This document shows, one piece after another, positions 12,031 through 24,233 of a stretch of 64,000 nucleotides of DNA (its first letter is position 1; each line of letters begins with the position of its first letter). The notes under the pieces were generated by a model, which saw only the letters and a list, made by a program, of their open reading frames with translations, made no database searches and was not told where the DNA came from. The stretch is from Sipunculus nudus. Lineage: Eukaryota; Annelida; Sipuncula; Golfingiida; Sipunculidae. The translations under genes and the position numbers were made by a program. The stretch lies in contig CM049319.1 in assembly GCA_026874595.1 (NCBI GenBank), positions 1,245,501-1,309,500 on the forward strand, given 5' to 3'.

Positions 12031-14528
12031 ATATTTAAAATTTATAGCAGTGTGCACTGTTAACATATTTCCTAAACGTAACCTCAAGTAGTGTGATGTA
12101 TATTAATACTAGTGTTTATCTCAAAATAATTATCACAGGAAAATATTATATGTGTTTTCTCTACGGGATTATATTGCATATAGGTATGTGATTCATATAC
12201 ATAGATGGATGTTAGTGCTGGGGTGAAATATTGATATATCCTTCAATACAAGAGGACATATACGATGAACGCTGTCTTTGAAAAAATATTTTCAATACGA
12301 TTATCGAATGGTCTAAGTAAAATTCATGTGGTATAAATACACGTCACAAACTGGTATACTAAAATGCAAAATTACTCATATCTTTTAGGATATATTACAT
12401 GGAAAAGAATCTAAAATGAAAGTCAACCAATATATTTTAAGACAATAATACAGACCTATTTTAGCCATGCAGTATATCAGGCAGCGTCTGATAACTCGGC
12501 AGATTTGGAAATGAATTTATTGTCAGTTGAAATTTTTTATACTTTAATGTTTAATTCAACAAAAAAGTTAATATGTATTGTATAACGAAAAGAAACATTA
12601 TAAATATCATTTGATTTTACTGTTATTGACAAACATTCTATAATTACCATGAACCGGGGATTATCGGTTGTCTTGTGAATTTGCATTAAACTTCCACTGT
12701 TAATTAATCTGCAACCATACAGACATAGATAAACACGCTGTAACATAGGCCCTTGAATAATCTACATTGACCTTCATTTAAACAACCCCTGATAACACTT
12801 AAATTGCTCCGTAAGTAGATATGGTTGTACTATTAAATATGATTCCGGGGCATCAGGGTCAGAAATGTTGAAAAGTACGCTTGTGACTGTTGAACAAATT
12901 GAACCCACTTCATAGTTATCCCTAATCATCACTGCATAACAATTAGAGTAAACATGCTAATTAGCGTCAAACTGAGGGTTATAAACCCTTCGTATCCGCA
13001 TACCAACGGTTATAAGCGCTTCATGGTCATATTTGTTTGAGATGGTGTTTGTAACCACCTGTCTTGGAATAGAGGCAGTTTGAACTCCTGTGTCATCACT
13101 CATGCATAAATATGTCATAAATTGTGAAAAAAAGTATATATATATATATATATATGTATATAAGAACAACAGTGCCTCATATAATTACGACACCGAAATT
13201 CGTATGAAGTATAAGTTAATGTTATTATTCATTACTGGTAACCATGTATTATATTGTCTATAATTATCAAGCTCCATTGTGTAGGAAACAATGCACATTG
13301 TTAAAATAGTGTTAATTCTATTTTATATATTATTGCTATCATGCATTTGAGGTTATTTACAAGATCATTGTCGAAGAACGAATCATAGTGTTTCAACACA
13401 TACAAGCAAAATATAATATGAAAGTGGCTGTGTCTCCACCAGAGACCTTCCGGTTATGTCTTATGTTATATTAAACGATGTTGTAACCACTTATAATATC
13501 CACGGAATATTCTTTTGAGTGATCATAATGAATAAAAAAAATATGCCCTTTTTAAGCCAGAAGGATATTTTTCATGTGTCATAGAAAATTAAATGCTAAA
13601 TGACAAAATATTATTCATTTATTATTTCTTATCTGTTTTTCCCTAGACCGAATTTCAAGCTATATGACGTATTCCCTCTTGCTGCTCTGTCGCTAGTAAT
13701 TGGGAACACCAATGGGAACGCTCGACGAATGCAGTCATCCAATAGTCATATTTATCAGAAAAAAATTATATATAACCACGTGTCTTTGAATACAGAACAT
13801 TCTAACCCAAGAGACATAATATATTTTGAATATGCAACATATTTATAAATCTATGTAGTGCATAAAACAAAATATGGAAACAAGTTCTATTTGGAGATAT
13901 AGAAAAAACATACCTTTATTCGTCTAAATTTTTATCTAAATATCTGATAAATTATAAGCAGGTTATAAACAAACAAAAGAACAGTGTAGGTCTGATGATT
14001 GTGTTTGCTCCAAGGTCTCTCTGCTGGTAAAATCTTTGCACTCTGCCATCATTCCTGAATTACGCTTTTACCAATTTCTGATTTGCACGGAATAGAGAGC
14101 ACGAAAATATTGGCATGACATATCAGGAAGGGATTTATTTCATTTTCAGTTATGTATACTAGTGAGATAATATCCCATTTTGATCCCTTCATTTACCGAA
14201 TTACGTTGAATATCTTCTTAATCTTACCAGTAAGGAAATATTAGAAAAAAAGATAATGATTTCAAAACGATTTATCTTCAGTTTCTCTATATTGGTATTT
14301 TTATACTGTAATAGTAAGCTGTATTTTAACCGTTACATATATCATATACTAAAACATTATGTTACATCGCATAACATTAAAATATTTCATATTTTATTAA
14401 AAAGACAACCTTTCTGGGCATATGTCATGAGGATGATAAAAAAGGCCCTGGTGTTCTTATACATGTGATAATCAATTGATAAGGCAACATAAGAATAGCA
14501 AATTCAAATTTTCGTTTACGGTTCAATC
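12031..14528. other. AT-rich intergenic, no gene recognised
   Basis: No coding region, RNA or clear repeat was seen apart from a short (TA)n at 13134-13155. The rightmost few hundred bases should contain the 3' untranslated region of the minus-strand LRR-Ig gene; TTTATT at 13916 would be AATAAA on that strand. Confidence 0.4.
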
Positions 14529-14529
14529 A

Positions 14530-15951
14530 TCACATGTAAACGGATGATTGTTCTTGATTCTCTTCGTTGACAGAAACATCTTCATACAAACCGATAGTGC
14601 CAGTGTTATTCCGCTCCACCCGAGGCTGAATACTTCTACGCTCAGTGGGCCCTTGTTGTCTGTTCCATCTGGCCAAAGTGTAAACTGAAATAATGCCGTG
14701 TTGAATTTCTGTCTTAAAGAATTGATAGGAGAAGAAAAATGAAAGTCCAATGAAAAATACACACAGGATAAATGGAACTATGTATGTTTTCCACACATAT
14801 GAGTGTGTTTGGTTCACGTCATGGACAGCAATTGACCGTTCAACTGATCCGACGACATTAGAAGCCTTGCAAGTATAGTTTCCTGATGAAGAAGGCTGAA
14901 CGGCCAATGCTCCTGAAGGACTGGAATCAGTTGCAAATATTCGGTTATTAGGCCCGATGATAGCTATTGATGGTCTTGGAAAACCTGTTACTCTACATTC
15001 CAGTAATAGGTTTTTAACATGTTGCAAGAAGGTCACAGCCGGACTCTGACAACTTGTTATATTGTCATATTCCTCCACAAACTGAGGGTCACGACCTGAA
15101 CATGACACAGGTGTCTCAGTGCCCAGGGACATTTTGAATGTATAATTGCACCTGAATCCAGGCTGTCGCGTTATTAATGAATGGTTATCCACATTGCAAT
15201 TCCATTCTATACTTTTTCCTTTCTTTAGAACTATTATAAATGAATCGACCTTGCATCCGCAGAAAATACGATTTCCAGCCATTGACATTATCGAGGGTAT
15301 ATATGAGTAAGCAGGAACCTCCATTGGCAATATAATATTGTTGTACCGTAGGTCTAACCAGCTTAATTCATCAAGCTTTGTCTCGTTACCGAAAATAACT
15401 CGCCTTATGTTGTTATTGCTCACAACAAAGAATCTTAGCCTAGAAAGACCTTTAATACAGTCCAGATTCAGAACCGTTATATTATTATATGCCAGGTTAA
15501 GGGTAACCAAATTAGTAAGGTTCATGAAAGAGTCAATCTTGATTGTGTTTATACCATTGGTTGATAGTATCAAGGTTTCCAGCAACTTCATTGGTGGAAA
15601 CATCAGTGGGCTTTCGTTTCAAATGTCGTTGTTTGATACATCCAGAGAGACAAGTTTCCCATGTCCAACATTTGATGGACTTTGTATCTTATTGTTGGAG
15701 CAGTTTATGAATGAAGCTTCCGAGAAGGCCTGCAAGACCTCTTCCAGTGATTTCAGTTTATTTTGCGATACATTTACAATTGTAAATTTTGTCACATTCT
15801 GGTCAAGGTTTAAATGTGAAATGTTTTTCTTTGAACAATCAATAGATAATTGATTTATACATCTACACCATGATGACCCACATCCCGTATTGTGATTCAT
15901 ATTCAGGCTTACCGAAAATTCAGATATCAAAATCAACAGCAAGAAATTCAT
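14530..15951 (-). pseudogene. LRR-Ig transmembrane receptor, copy A, one in-frame stop
   Basis: An intronless coding region of 473 codons, read from 15951 down to the stop at 14530. The order is signal peptide (1-16), LRR N-cap (cysteines 24, 29, 31, 39), leucine-rich repeats (LNLAYNNITVLNLD, LSWLDLRYNNI), LRR C-cap, one I-set Ig domain (LLECRVTGFP to GNYTCKASNVVGS), a TM helix (VPFILCVFFIGLSFFF) and a cytoplasmic tail with GLYEDVSVNEE and a terminal SSVYM. Codon 111 is TGA (15619-15621), where copy B has GGA (Gly), so a single base change cuts the protein to 110 residues. Everything downstream is still open, which suggests a very young lesion, an allele or an assembly error. The product would be a cell-surface recognition or adhesion receptor; the ligand is unknown. 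Confidence 0.88.
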
Positions 15952-16281
15952 CTTTGTGCCTCAATGAGTTATCAGAACTTTGGTATGGCTGTTCCCATAC
16001 ACATTGTTATCATGGGTATGAGTGAAAATTTAGTGTGATTATATGAGGCGTGTATGCTACAGAGCAAGTTATTCTCTCCACTGTTGTATACGTAATAATG
16101 ATATACAATGGTTATTAAACAATACGAGGAAGTATGTCTGTCCTATTTTTTGCGTGTTAAATAGATTTTTAAACAAACTCTCATGCTGTTATTAGGATGA
16201 CAAGCAAATAACTTTTTTTTTTGGCATTGGCTTTTGTTAAAAAAAGGCCGGGTTTTATGTTTTATGGTTGTTATGTGGTTC
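15952..16281. other. 5' flank of copy A, paralogous to 26818-27150
   Basis: Nearly the same sequence lies upstream of copy B ('ttatcagaa..ttggtatggctgttcccatacac', 'gaggcgtgtatgctacagagcaag'), so the presumed minus-strand promoter was duplicated with the gene. Similarity ends near 16270, where copy A has an LTR. Confidence 0.7.
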
Positions 16282-16880
16282 TGTAGAGACGTTGATGACG
16301 TCAGGGGTCCTACAAGTTACCGGTTGTGAGGACACAAGAGAACACAGGGGAACAATCGAAAGGAGAGCGTTGAATCATAACACCACAGAAGACAACAGAC
16401 AAACATGGGACTCTTTATATTAACTGGAACTTGTTCCTTTTGTAAACGGTACGACGTCACGTCGTGTACAGCTATAAAAGCATCACATGCCCGATCCCAT
16501 ATGGGCTGCAATTATTATTTGAACTGTCGTGGTGCTCGCCAGGCCTGATTTTGGACATTTGAACTTTTTTTGTTTGATGATGGACTTTTTATCGTGATTT
16601 GCTCCTACGCAGCCTCAGGGGCCGTACCTGCACTTGTACTCGCACTCCTACTATGTGATTTATTGATTGGAGGCACGCCTACTCCACTTCATTTTGAGCT
16701 AAGTATTCTATAATATGGGTGTCTCACTTGGACTGACTTTTATGTGAACTAACCATATTGTATTCTTGTATATATTGTATATAATGATTTGTCTATTATA
16801 AATATTACCATTTAAAGAGTCTTTCTTCAGTTGAGTTGGTTGCGTGTGGAACCAGGTCGAAAGATTAGTTACACGTGACA
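16282..16880 (+). mobile_element. Solo LTR of an LTR retrotransposon
   Basis: A 599-bp segment that starts TG (TGTAGAGACGTTGATGACG) and ends CA (ACACGTGACA), flanked by the 6-bp direct repeat TGGTTC (16276-16281 and 16881-16886). It holds a TATA box (GCTATAAAAGC, about 16471), a CRE octamer TGACGTCA (16296-16303) and AT-rich sequence toward its 3' side. There is no internal coding region and no second LTR, as expected after LTR-LTR recombination. The paralogous flank of copy B lacks it, so it inserted into copy A's flank after or independently of the duplication. Orientation is inferred from the TATA position. Confidence 0.7.
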
Positions 16881-16886
16881 TGGTTC

Positions 16887-17640
16887 AGAGCACTGTAAAA
16901 GGCGGCGCCCTCGTGTTTGAAGTTCATCTGGTCTGTGAAAGCCCAGACTTGAATTCTATTTCAAGTAGTATTGGGTTCGAAGTAAGTGGACTTGGACTTG
17001 AACCTCAAGGACCCGGACTGAGCATCAGCTGGCTTGGACTCGGACATGCACTCGGCCTCGGAAAGTGTCTACTCGACTACTGATATAGAATTTTCCATTC
17101 TTATAAAACATTTTGGTTTATGCGATGATTTTACCGCAGATTACAGACAGACGTAAAAATCCCACCCTCACCCTTGTAGAGACTTCATGGCAAAAAATAC
17201 CACGGAATAACGCGATTATTCTATCAGCTTATTATTGAAAACCAACCCTGCTGTGATAAACAAGGTTTATTCTACTAGATATCTGATGCTGAGATTAATG
17301 TAGCAGGTGAATTTGTTCATATTCTTTGGCACGTTATTCCTTCTTGAAATTTATTACTGTCAAAACTTGATAATGCAAATATTTACAGACATGGATCACA
17401 AAAAAATAATCGCATCAGATGCAGAATCCTTAGATAAAGGTTATGGATAAATACATTTACACCCTACATAGGAAAAATAAGAAGTGCCAAGCTTAAGCCC
17501 ATTGAACTGTTAATTTCATAGTTCCTAAACTCGTTTCCAAGGATGTAATAGGATATCTAATAAAACCATACCAATATTCCCGCCAACATTTTCATATTAT
17601 ATCAGAATTGTATAAATTATTATTGAAAAAGAAAAACCAC
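16887..17640. repeat. Segmental duplicate of 27842-28500
   Basis: 'agagcactgtaaaa', 'cttgaattctatttcaagtagtattgggttcgaagta' and the segment around 'ttctttggcacgttattcc' recur in the same order upstream of copy B. It includes GGACTTGGACTCGG repeats at about 16.99-17.06 kb. It carries no supportable gene; the 79-codon frame at 16844 is a by-product of that repeat. Confidence 0.75.
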
Positions 17641-17721
17641 TTTGGTTAACAGGTGTTATTTCATAAAATGCGAAGCACACATGGTATCATTGGGATGAAA
17701 AAGAAATTAAAATATTTTATT

Positions 17722-18500
17722 GTTAGCTTATCTGACTTTCAGTCATGCTGAGCTATACCATCACTCATTGTCCGTCGCCCATCCGTTTGTCTGTCTGTCC
17801 GTCTGTCCGTTAACCAGGCAAAAATCGTAATCGCTTTACCTGGAATCTTCTAACTTGATATCCAAGATGGTCCATGAAAAATCTCCTTCGAAACCTAAAA
17901 TAAGATCTCTGTTACCTATATCCTCTGAGCTATTGGGCTCAGAATTACCTACAAGAATAATTAAAAATTTGATACAAAACTACAGTATATGAACAACTTA
18001 TGCATTGATCACCATGATTCTGTGCATGTATATTCATCATTGAGTGTTTCATCAGTTTCCGCAGACTGATGGCGCTACCTGGATTTTTTTTTCGAATTTT
18101 ATCGCAATTCTTTCTCCTATTTTGAGACCTTCAAAGATGTGGTCATATGTAAACAGGGTATAAATTGTAATCATTGGAACTTGAAAACTTTTAACTTGAC
18201 AATCCTGAAAGGTCTATTAAAAATCTCCTCGGAAACCAGAAATTAAGTCTCTGTTACCCGTATCCGTTAGCTATAGGGATTGTAAGTACCCATCAGTGTA
18301 ATAAAAATTTATACAAAACCTCCAGATTCTGAATAACTAATGCATTTATCACCATGATTCGTTGGATGCACAACCATCCTGAAGTGTGTTATCAGTTCTT
18401 GCAGACTGGTGGCATCACCTGTTTTTTTTCATATTTTTACGCATTTTCTTTATTTTTTAGACCTTCAAAAATGCGTTCGTCCGTTAATAGGACACTTATT
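17722..18500 (+). repeat. Hairpin-headed dispersed repeat, copy 1
   Basis: It begins with a foldback (TAGCTTATCTGAC, loop, GTCATGCTGAGCTA) and continues with a TCCGTCTGTCCG run. A conserved body follows: 'gcacaaatcgtaa', 'aacctaaaataagatctctgttacc', 'tgagctat', 'gcattgatcaccatgattct' and 'ctgatggcgctacctgg'. A second shortened body follows from about 18.15 kb. It is duplicated with the LRR-Ig gene (partner at 28.6 kb). Confidence 0.75.
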
Positions 18501-18554
18501 CTAATATTGTTGGAGGTAACTGCCTTTCTTTAAATGTCATCTTATTTTAAAAAT

Positions 18555-18875
18555 ATGCTCATCTACAAAATTTCATTCCGGTTTCGGACTACTTGACAGG
18601 GAAGTATGACTAGCTTCCCCTCATTTTATATCCTGGTGTTGACCAGGCCCAATGACTACCGCACCTGCCGCCCTTGGTATGTAATCATCGGCATTGATGG
18701 GTACTACCACCGACAAAAGCCCGAAAGCGCACTCGTTTGTGAGCACGGTCGTTAGGCATTTTCTGGGGGCAGGGCCGACCGTGAAAAATCTTGGCTGCGA
18801 TTTGAAATCACGATCTCCCGGCTTTTAGTTCTGTGCACCATCTCTGACCCAAAGAAGCCGGTGATTACCTTCCTA
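18555..18875 (-). repeat. tRNA-derived SINE, minus orientation
   Basis: The reverse complement matches the copy at 38.80-39.12 kb from the tRNA-like head (around 18790-18870, 'aaagccgggagatcgtga' plus a damaged B box) through 'cggtcggccctg' to the 3' part 'agtccgaaaccgg'. It sits in the LRR-Ig duplication; the partner region at 29.8 kb has only the 3' part. Confidence 0.7.
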
Positions 18876-19269
18876 TCTCGACATATATATGACTCTGTTT
18901 TTCGTTTGGTGCCTTTCAAAGTCAAATGTTTTGATGTATTGTGCCCTACACAAGGTATAATATAACCTGCGCCTCACTTGGCAAATGTTTCACAATTCTG
19001 CATATAAGGGCACCGAAAATTTTACAGTTCATTAGTTCACATATCGGACTTTGCTTCTGCCCGGGTTTTTCAGTGGGTCATCCGCTTTATCCCGTCGTCG
19101 TCGCCACTCTTATATTCGGGGCCCTTGGCCACAATCAACAACCGCTATTTTCAAAAGACGGAACTTCTTTTTTCTCGTATCTCCAATACATTAGAAGGGC
19201 TTCCTGCCGTTATACATATATAGTTTCACATGAACATGCCAGATAGCCCCAATGCATCATGATACAAAT

Positions 19270-20340
19270 ATATTTTGTTATAGACTTACAGTTGTAATTT
19301 TGATTTTGGTCGTATCATTGTCCAGTTAAAATTTAAAATGTTTTTTTGAACAGTCAACGAATGATCGATTAATACATACCAAAATGACCCACATCCCGTA
19401 ACCTGGTAGAGGCTGACAAAAAAAAATTGTTTTAAACATAATTATTATACACTGGTTATGAAACAATAAAGAGGAAGTATGTTTATCTGGAGTTTTGGGC
19501 CTGTTCAGTAGATTTTTATACAAACTCACATGTTGTTGTTAGGATGATGGGCAAATAATCCTTTGTTGTTTTCTAATTGTTGTAGCTGTTTTGATCAGAA
19601 TGGGCCGTGTACTACATTTTGTATGGTCGTGTATTATGTTATATCTTATTATTGATTTTTTACATGCCTTGAGATTAGAAAAGAAGCATTATATATATAT
19701 CAGTTTCCACTCTTCGCTTTAAACCGCAATTCACCTGTAAATGATCCTTTGAAGTAACTTAGAAATGATATGAACTCATATTCAAGCTTATAGCATTACT
19801 TCATCGGTGGTTATAACTTCTAAATCGCACTTTTGTGCTATTTTCGACAGTCCAGACATACAAATGGCTATTAAACTAGAGTAGTAAGTCTTAATGTTAT
19901 TCAATGTTACATGATTTTCACAATTGTCTTTTTTTCAACAATCAAATTAATTTTTGAATGTTCTATTGAGTTATATAGTACTTGAGGATTGTCTCGGGCT
20001 CTCTCCGGTTACATACAATTGACTGGCCTCCCTAATATATGCACTTGCCGGTTTTAATAGGTATGTTTAGTATGTTGTGTGATAAATATATGTATATAAA
20101 AATGTTGCGACGGCTAAAAAAGGGGGTTCCGATCCCCTGGGACCCCCTCCCCGGCTCCTGTGTATTTAGCGCCACATGTATTGAAAACAATCTAGGTAAC
20201 ACTCATGGGGTTTATAATAGACAGTAGTTATATTGGGAAAGATGTTTATCTTCACTCATCCTTACAGTTAGTGATATGTTCTCATTAACATTATTTATTA
20301 AAAATTAACATGATAGATACAAGGGATTTTAGTATTGCAG
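19270..20340 (-). pseudogene. LRR-Ig relic: 5' end plus upstream flank
   Basis: Between about 19283 and 19420 the minus strand matches the LRR N-cap region of copies A and B ('gaacagtcaacgaatgatcgattaatacat', 'gatgacccacatcccgta'-like). Beyond it, the 5' flank continues to about 20340 with good similarity to 33.66-34.65 kb and to 38.51-38.75 kb. The LRR, Ig and TM parts are gone. It shows that another gene copy once stood between A and B. Confidence 0.7.
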
Positions 20341-20370
20341 TTTAGAAGTTTCCAGTGTCGCTCGCTTTTT

Positions 20371-21190
20371 TTAGCTCAGCTGATTAAAAGTCATCTGAGC
20401 TATAGCGATCACTCTTTGTCCGTCTATAAGTCTGTCCGTCTGTCTATCCGTCTGTCCGTTAACAGGGCACAAATCGTAACCACTGGGACTTGAATTTTGT
20501 AACTTGACATCCAGGGGGCCCATAAAAAGTTTTCTTAGAAACCTAAAATTAGGTCTATGTTGTCCATATTGTTTGAGCGGGCTTGTAAGTACCCTGAAGA
20601 ATAATTAAAAATTTGATACAAAGGCTCAAGTATCTCAACAATTAATGCATAAATCTCCATGATTCTCTGTATGCATAGTGATAATAAAGTTTTTAATCAG
20701 TTGCTGCACACTGGTTGCATCACCTGGATTTTTTCGAATTTTTATTCATTTTTTTTTTTTGTCTGTATTTTTGAGTCTTTCAAAGATGCGGTCGTCCGTT
20801 GGCTGGGCAAAAATCATAACAACTAGACCTAAAAACTTCTGAATTGACATTATGAGAGTTCCTCAAAAATTATCTTCATAAACCTGAAATTAGGTCTCTG
20901 TGACTAATATCCTCCGAGCTAACGGGCACGTAATAACCCCCCCCCCCCGGAGAATACTTAAAAATTTCATACAAAAGCTCCAGCTTCTGAACAAATGATG
21001 CATTGGTCACAATGATTCTTTGCATGCATATTGATCATGGAATGTTTCATCGTTTCCTGAGGACTGATGGCGCCACCTGGATTTTTTTATTTGTCTAGCA
21101 TTGAATTTCTCTTTTTTGATACCTTTAAAGATGCAGTCAGTTAACAGGGCACAAATCGTACAGGGCGCTCAACCTAAAATCTTCTAACTT
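20371..21190 (+). repeat. Hairpin-headed dispersed repeat, copy 2
   Basis: Head TAGCTCAGCTGATTAAAAGTC folding with ATCTGAGCTA, then the TCCGTCTG run and two consecutive bodies of the type described at 17.72 kb. One body contains a C14 tract near 20939. It ends near 'cttctaacttgacatcctatgagg'. Confidence 0.75.
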
Positions 21191-23670
21191 GACATCCTAT
21201 GAGGTTCATAAAAAATCCTATATTGTCCTATATTTGATAGTCGCACTTGAAGTTGGTAGTGGTACTTGAAGTTAGTTGTGGCACTTGAATTTTGTAGTGA
21301 CAAGGTTATCGCGACTCTAGACGTCGGACTATCATCAGTTACGTCCCTCACGACACTAGACAAGTGACCGTTCACATGGTTAGTGTAAGAAACCACTGTA
21401 GACAAATATTATATCGTACTTGCTTGTGATGTATCTATACATATTTGTATAAGCTATAAAAATTTTCTGGTTAATCGAAAGACCTAATATACGTCTTTCA
21501 AATAATATTTACTCTTATATAATGAGCATATCGTAAAGTAACGTATCCTGAACGCTTATCACAACATATCCAATTTAGCCCCACCTATAAGATATCGACA
21601 TCAGCATTCATTATCTTATTTGGTTTTAGCTTATACCCTGTTTAATACAAACTTAATTCATTTTGGAGTTATTCTATACAAAATGTTCAAAACAGTTAGG
21701 AGATATCTAAACCACTTGTTTCAATCATTTAAGAGTAATCTATACCATATGGTTGCTGTACTTCATTTATTATACTTACGATTTACTTCAAACTGGTACA
21801 TACCTTCTGACCAGGTTATAACAGTGCGTCATGAGAGCCAGCCATGACTAGGTGTCAACAACGTGTACTGTGTTGCTCTGAATACGATCTTAGCAACATC
21901 CTATTTATATTTTGCGTAGTTTGTTACCTTGCAACGGAGTCATGTGTTCATGTGCATTTTGAACTTTTGCGGTTCTACAGGTGTTTCGAACAACAATGGT
22001 TTTCTTGGATAATCACTCACTACTGCTGGTGTACATTATTCGTTAATTCTCTTAGACCCGGGCCTATAACCCGTTTATTTATAACAGCAGGCCCTATTAC
22101 CTGTTAATTCATTACGGTTTGGGTTAATAAGTTGAAATGCATCGTGACAAGGTTTGAATTTGAAACATCAAGAGACTTCATTTTCTCATGTTTGTTTTTG
22201 CTGGACTTAGTATGTTATTGCTAACTTGAAATGTTTTGTCACAACATGCATAAATTGTCTCATCATAGGTTAACTGATCATATAACGTTTAATAAAAGTA
22301 CTGGCAATTATATCTTTATTTCACTTTTGAACACTTCAAGAGAAACACTAATACTTGATACGTATACTGAACGGTTGGTAGAGCGGTCAATGGGAGTCAT
22401 TCCGCCTGGCATATTATACGTTTATATTTAAAAGGGGTCTTTAAGATAAAACAACCACTACATAGTTTGGGTGAAAGTGTGTTATTACTCACGTCACATA
22501 AAAGATTATGCAGGTCATATAACATTAAATACTGTAACAAATAGTTAATCAAAAGACACAGAAATTTAGGGAATACTCAATATATTCACGATAGTGTAAG
22601 CATTTTTATTTTAAGGAGACAGTTGTAAGAGTATCAAAGATCATGAAAAGGCCATTTCAGTTTGTTTCTGGCTGTTAAAATATCATGGAATTTGTGAAAT
22701 CCGAGAGCTGAAGTGGAAATAATGAATACATTACAAGGAAAGAGCAAAATAACTCATCATAATATTTTTCACACAATGTGTACGACAAACGCCCCACTAC
22801 CAGGGGCATTGGTCCCCTGGCAGCGGTTTTCACTGGTGAGTGCCCCCTGGGGATTCATGTAAACATAGACGGCCCTAAAATGTACACCTTTGCATGACTG
22901 GTGAGATTATCGATGGCATTATGACATTGCAAGACCGCTGATCTAATAAAGAATAAAACAGATCTGCATTTCTCCTTTCGTAGTTTGCTTCTATAGAGAT
23001 CATTCTCAAATCATTTAGTTGCATGGTTCCACTGCCCAGTTTATAATTTGTTTAACATTTGTATTTTTTTTTTTTTATAGTTTTTTTATAAACTCCTCAT
23101 TCCGCTTCAGTGTCCTAATTCCACGATATACCGCCTCCTTAAATGTTCTCCCCGCCCTTAGGTACGCCACTGTGTGTGTTTTTACACATTTCATATTATA
23201 ATTAATAAGTAAAAAGACTTTTTTCACGAGACCGATCTTTGTCTTTGTTCACCCATTAGCTTTTTGAACGGCTAATCCCATACTCGTTTTCATCAGATGG
23301 AAGTCAGATATTCAGGAAGTCATCAGATATTTAAAATAACTAGTGGTATACCAATAATTACGACATGCGACTTGTGACTTCCGGATTTCATTGTTTCTAC
23401 CGAAATGAACGGCTCGAGACACTGACAGAAATAAACCTGTCCTGGTTCGATAAGATGAGTAGATGTGACACAAAAGCACTCTGAGGACATCGTCTAGCCG
23501 TGAATCTATCTGCATGTAGAATTTCGTGGCAAGGTGACGTGTATCTGCAAAATTTAAAGAAGAATGGACGAAGCCTAAATTCTCAAATTATAGTAGGAGT
23601 ATATGAATTATTATTTGATGTATGGAAATTATACGGAGCTCCTAAAGGGACATGTGTGCTATATTTCTTT
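21191..23670. other. Intergenic, no gene recognised
   Basis: Contains a short 20-bp-scale tandem repeat at about 21237-21300 ('gcacttgaagttggtagtg' variants). Otherwise no supportable gene was found; the open frames lack domains. Confidence 0.4.
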
Positions 23671-23674
23671 TGGG

Positions 23675-23765
23675 TAAATATCGCGTTCCCTCGCAATCTT
23701 TTCGTGTTCCCTAGCGATCATATCGCGTTCCCTCGCGATCTTTTAGCATTCCCTCGCAAAATGAT
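23675..23765 (+). repeat. 21-bp tandem repeat (TTCCCTCGCGATC)
   Basis: Four units of 21 bp, 'atcgcgttccctcgcaatct' and variants. Because the period is a multiple of three, it creates a chance heptapeptide repeat (IAFPRNL, FVFPSDH, IAFPRDL, LAFPRKM) in the 142-codon frame 23500-23928. I see no other sign that this frame is a gene. Confidence 0.75.
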
Positions 23766-23769
23766 CACT

Positions 23770-24189
23770 AGGTCTGTCCCTGCTCCCCTGTTTCTCGCAT
23801 ACAGGCAAATAAAGGGATGCGGGAACCAGTACAACAGTTTACTGTGTCCCGTTCTGTGTTTTGAACACCACTACTCTCCACCTCTTAGAAATACGCTCGG
23901 CGTAAGGGAAACAGCGATATCTGAATAAGGCAGATCAGTTTAACGTGTCTCGTTCGGTTTAGGAAAACTAAAAGAAAAGAAAACGAAATTCGAGTTCATA
24001 TTGTGCATATTGATGTCGGCATGTCTAAGGCACACATACTAACGTGCAATAACCTCTCATTAACTGCAATCTCATCATGATGATTTGATTTCCAAAATAC
24101 TCCACTCAACAGTCAAGGGCACGAAAAGGATTCTTTTTTTTTGTATGTATATTGAAATAATATTTATATGTAAATATATAAATATATAA

Positions 24190-24233
<44 letters not shown>

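Noticed and set aside
15338-15853. 171-codon plus-strand frame
   Set aside because: It is the antisense of LRR-Ig copy A; the leucine-rich repeats and Ig signatures are on the minus strand.
18941-19246. 101-codon frame between SINE and relic
   Set aside because: No domain motif, and the start lies in repeat-derived sequence.
23500-23928. 142-codon frame with a heptapeptide repeat
   Set aside because: The repeat is explained by the 21-bp nucleotide repeat; the rest has no recognisable protein feature.
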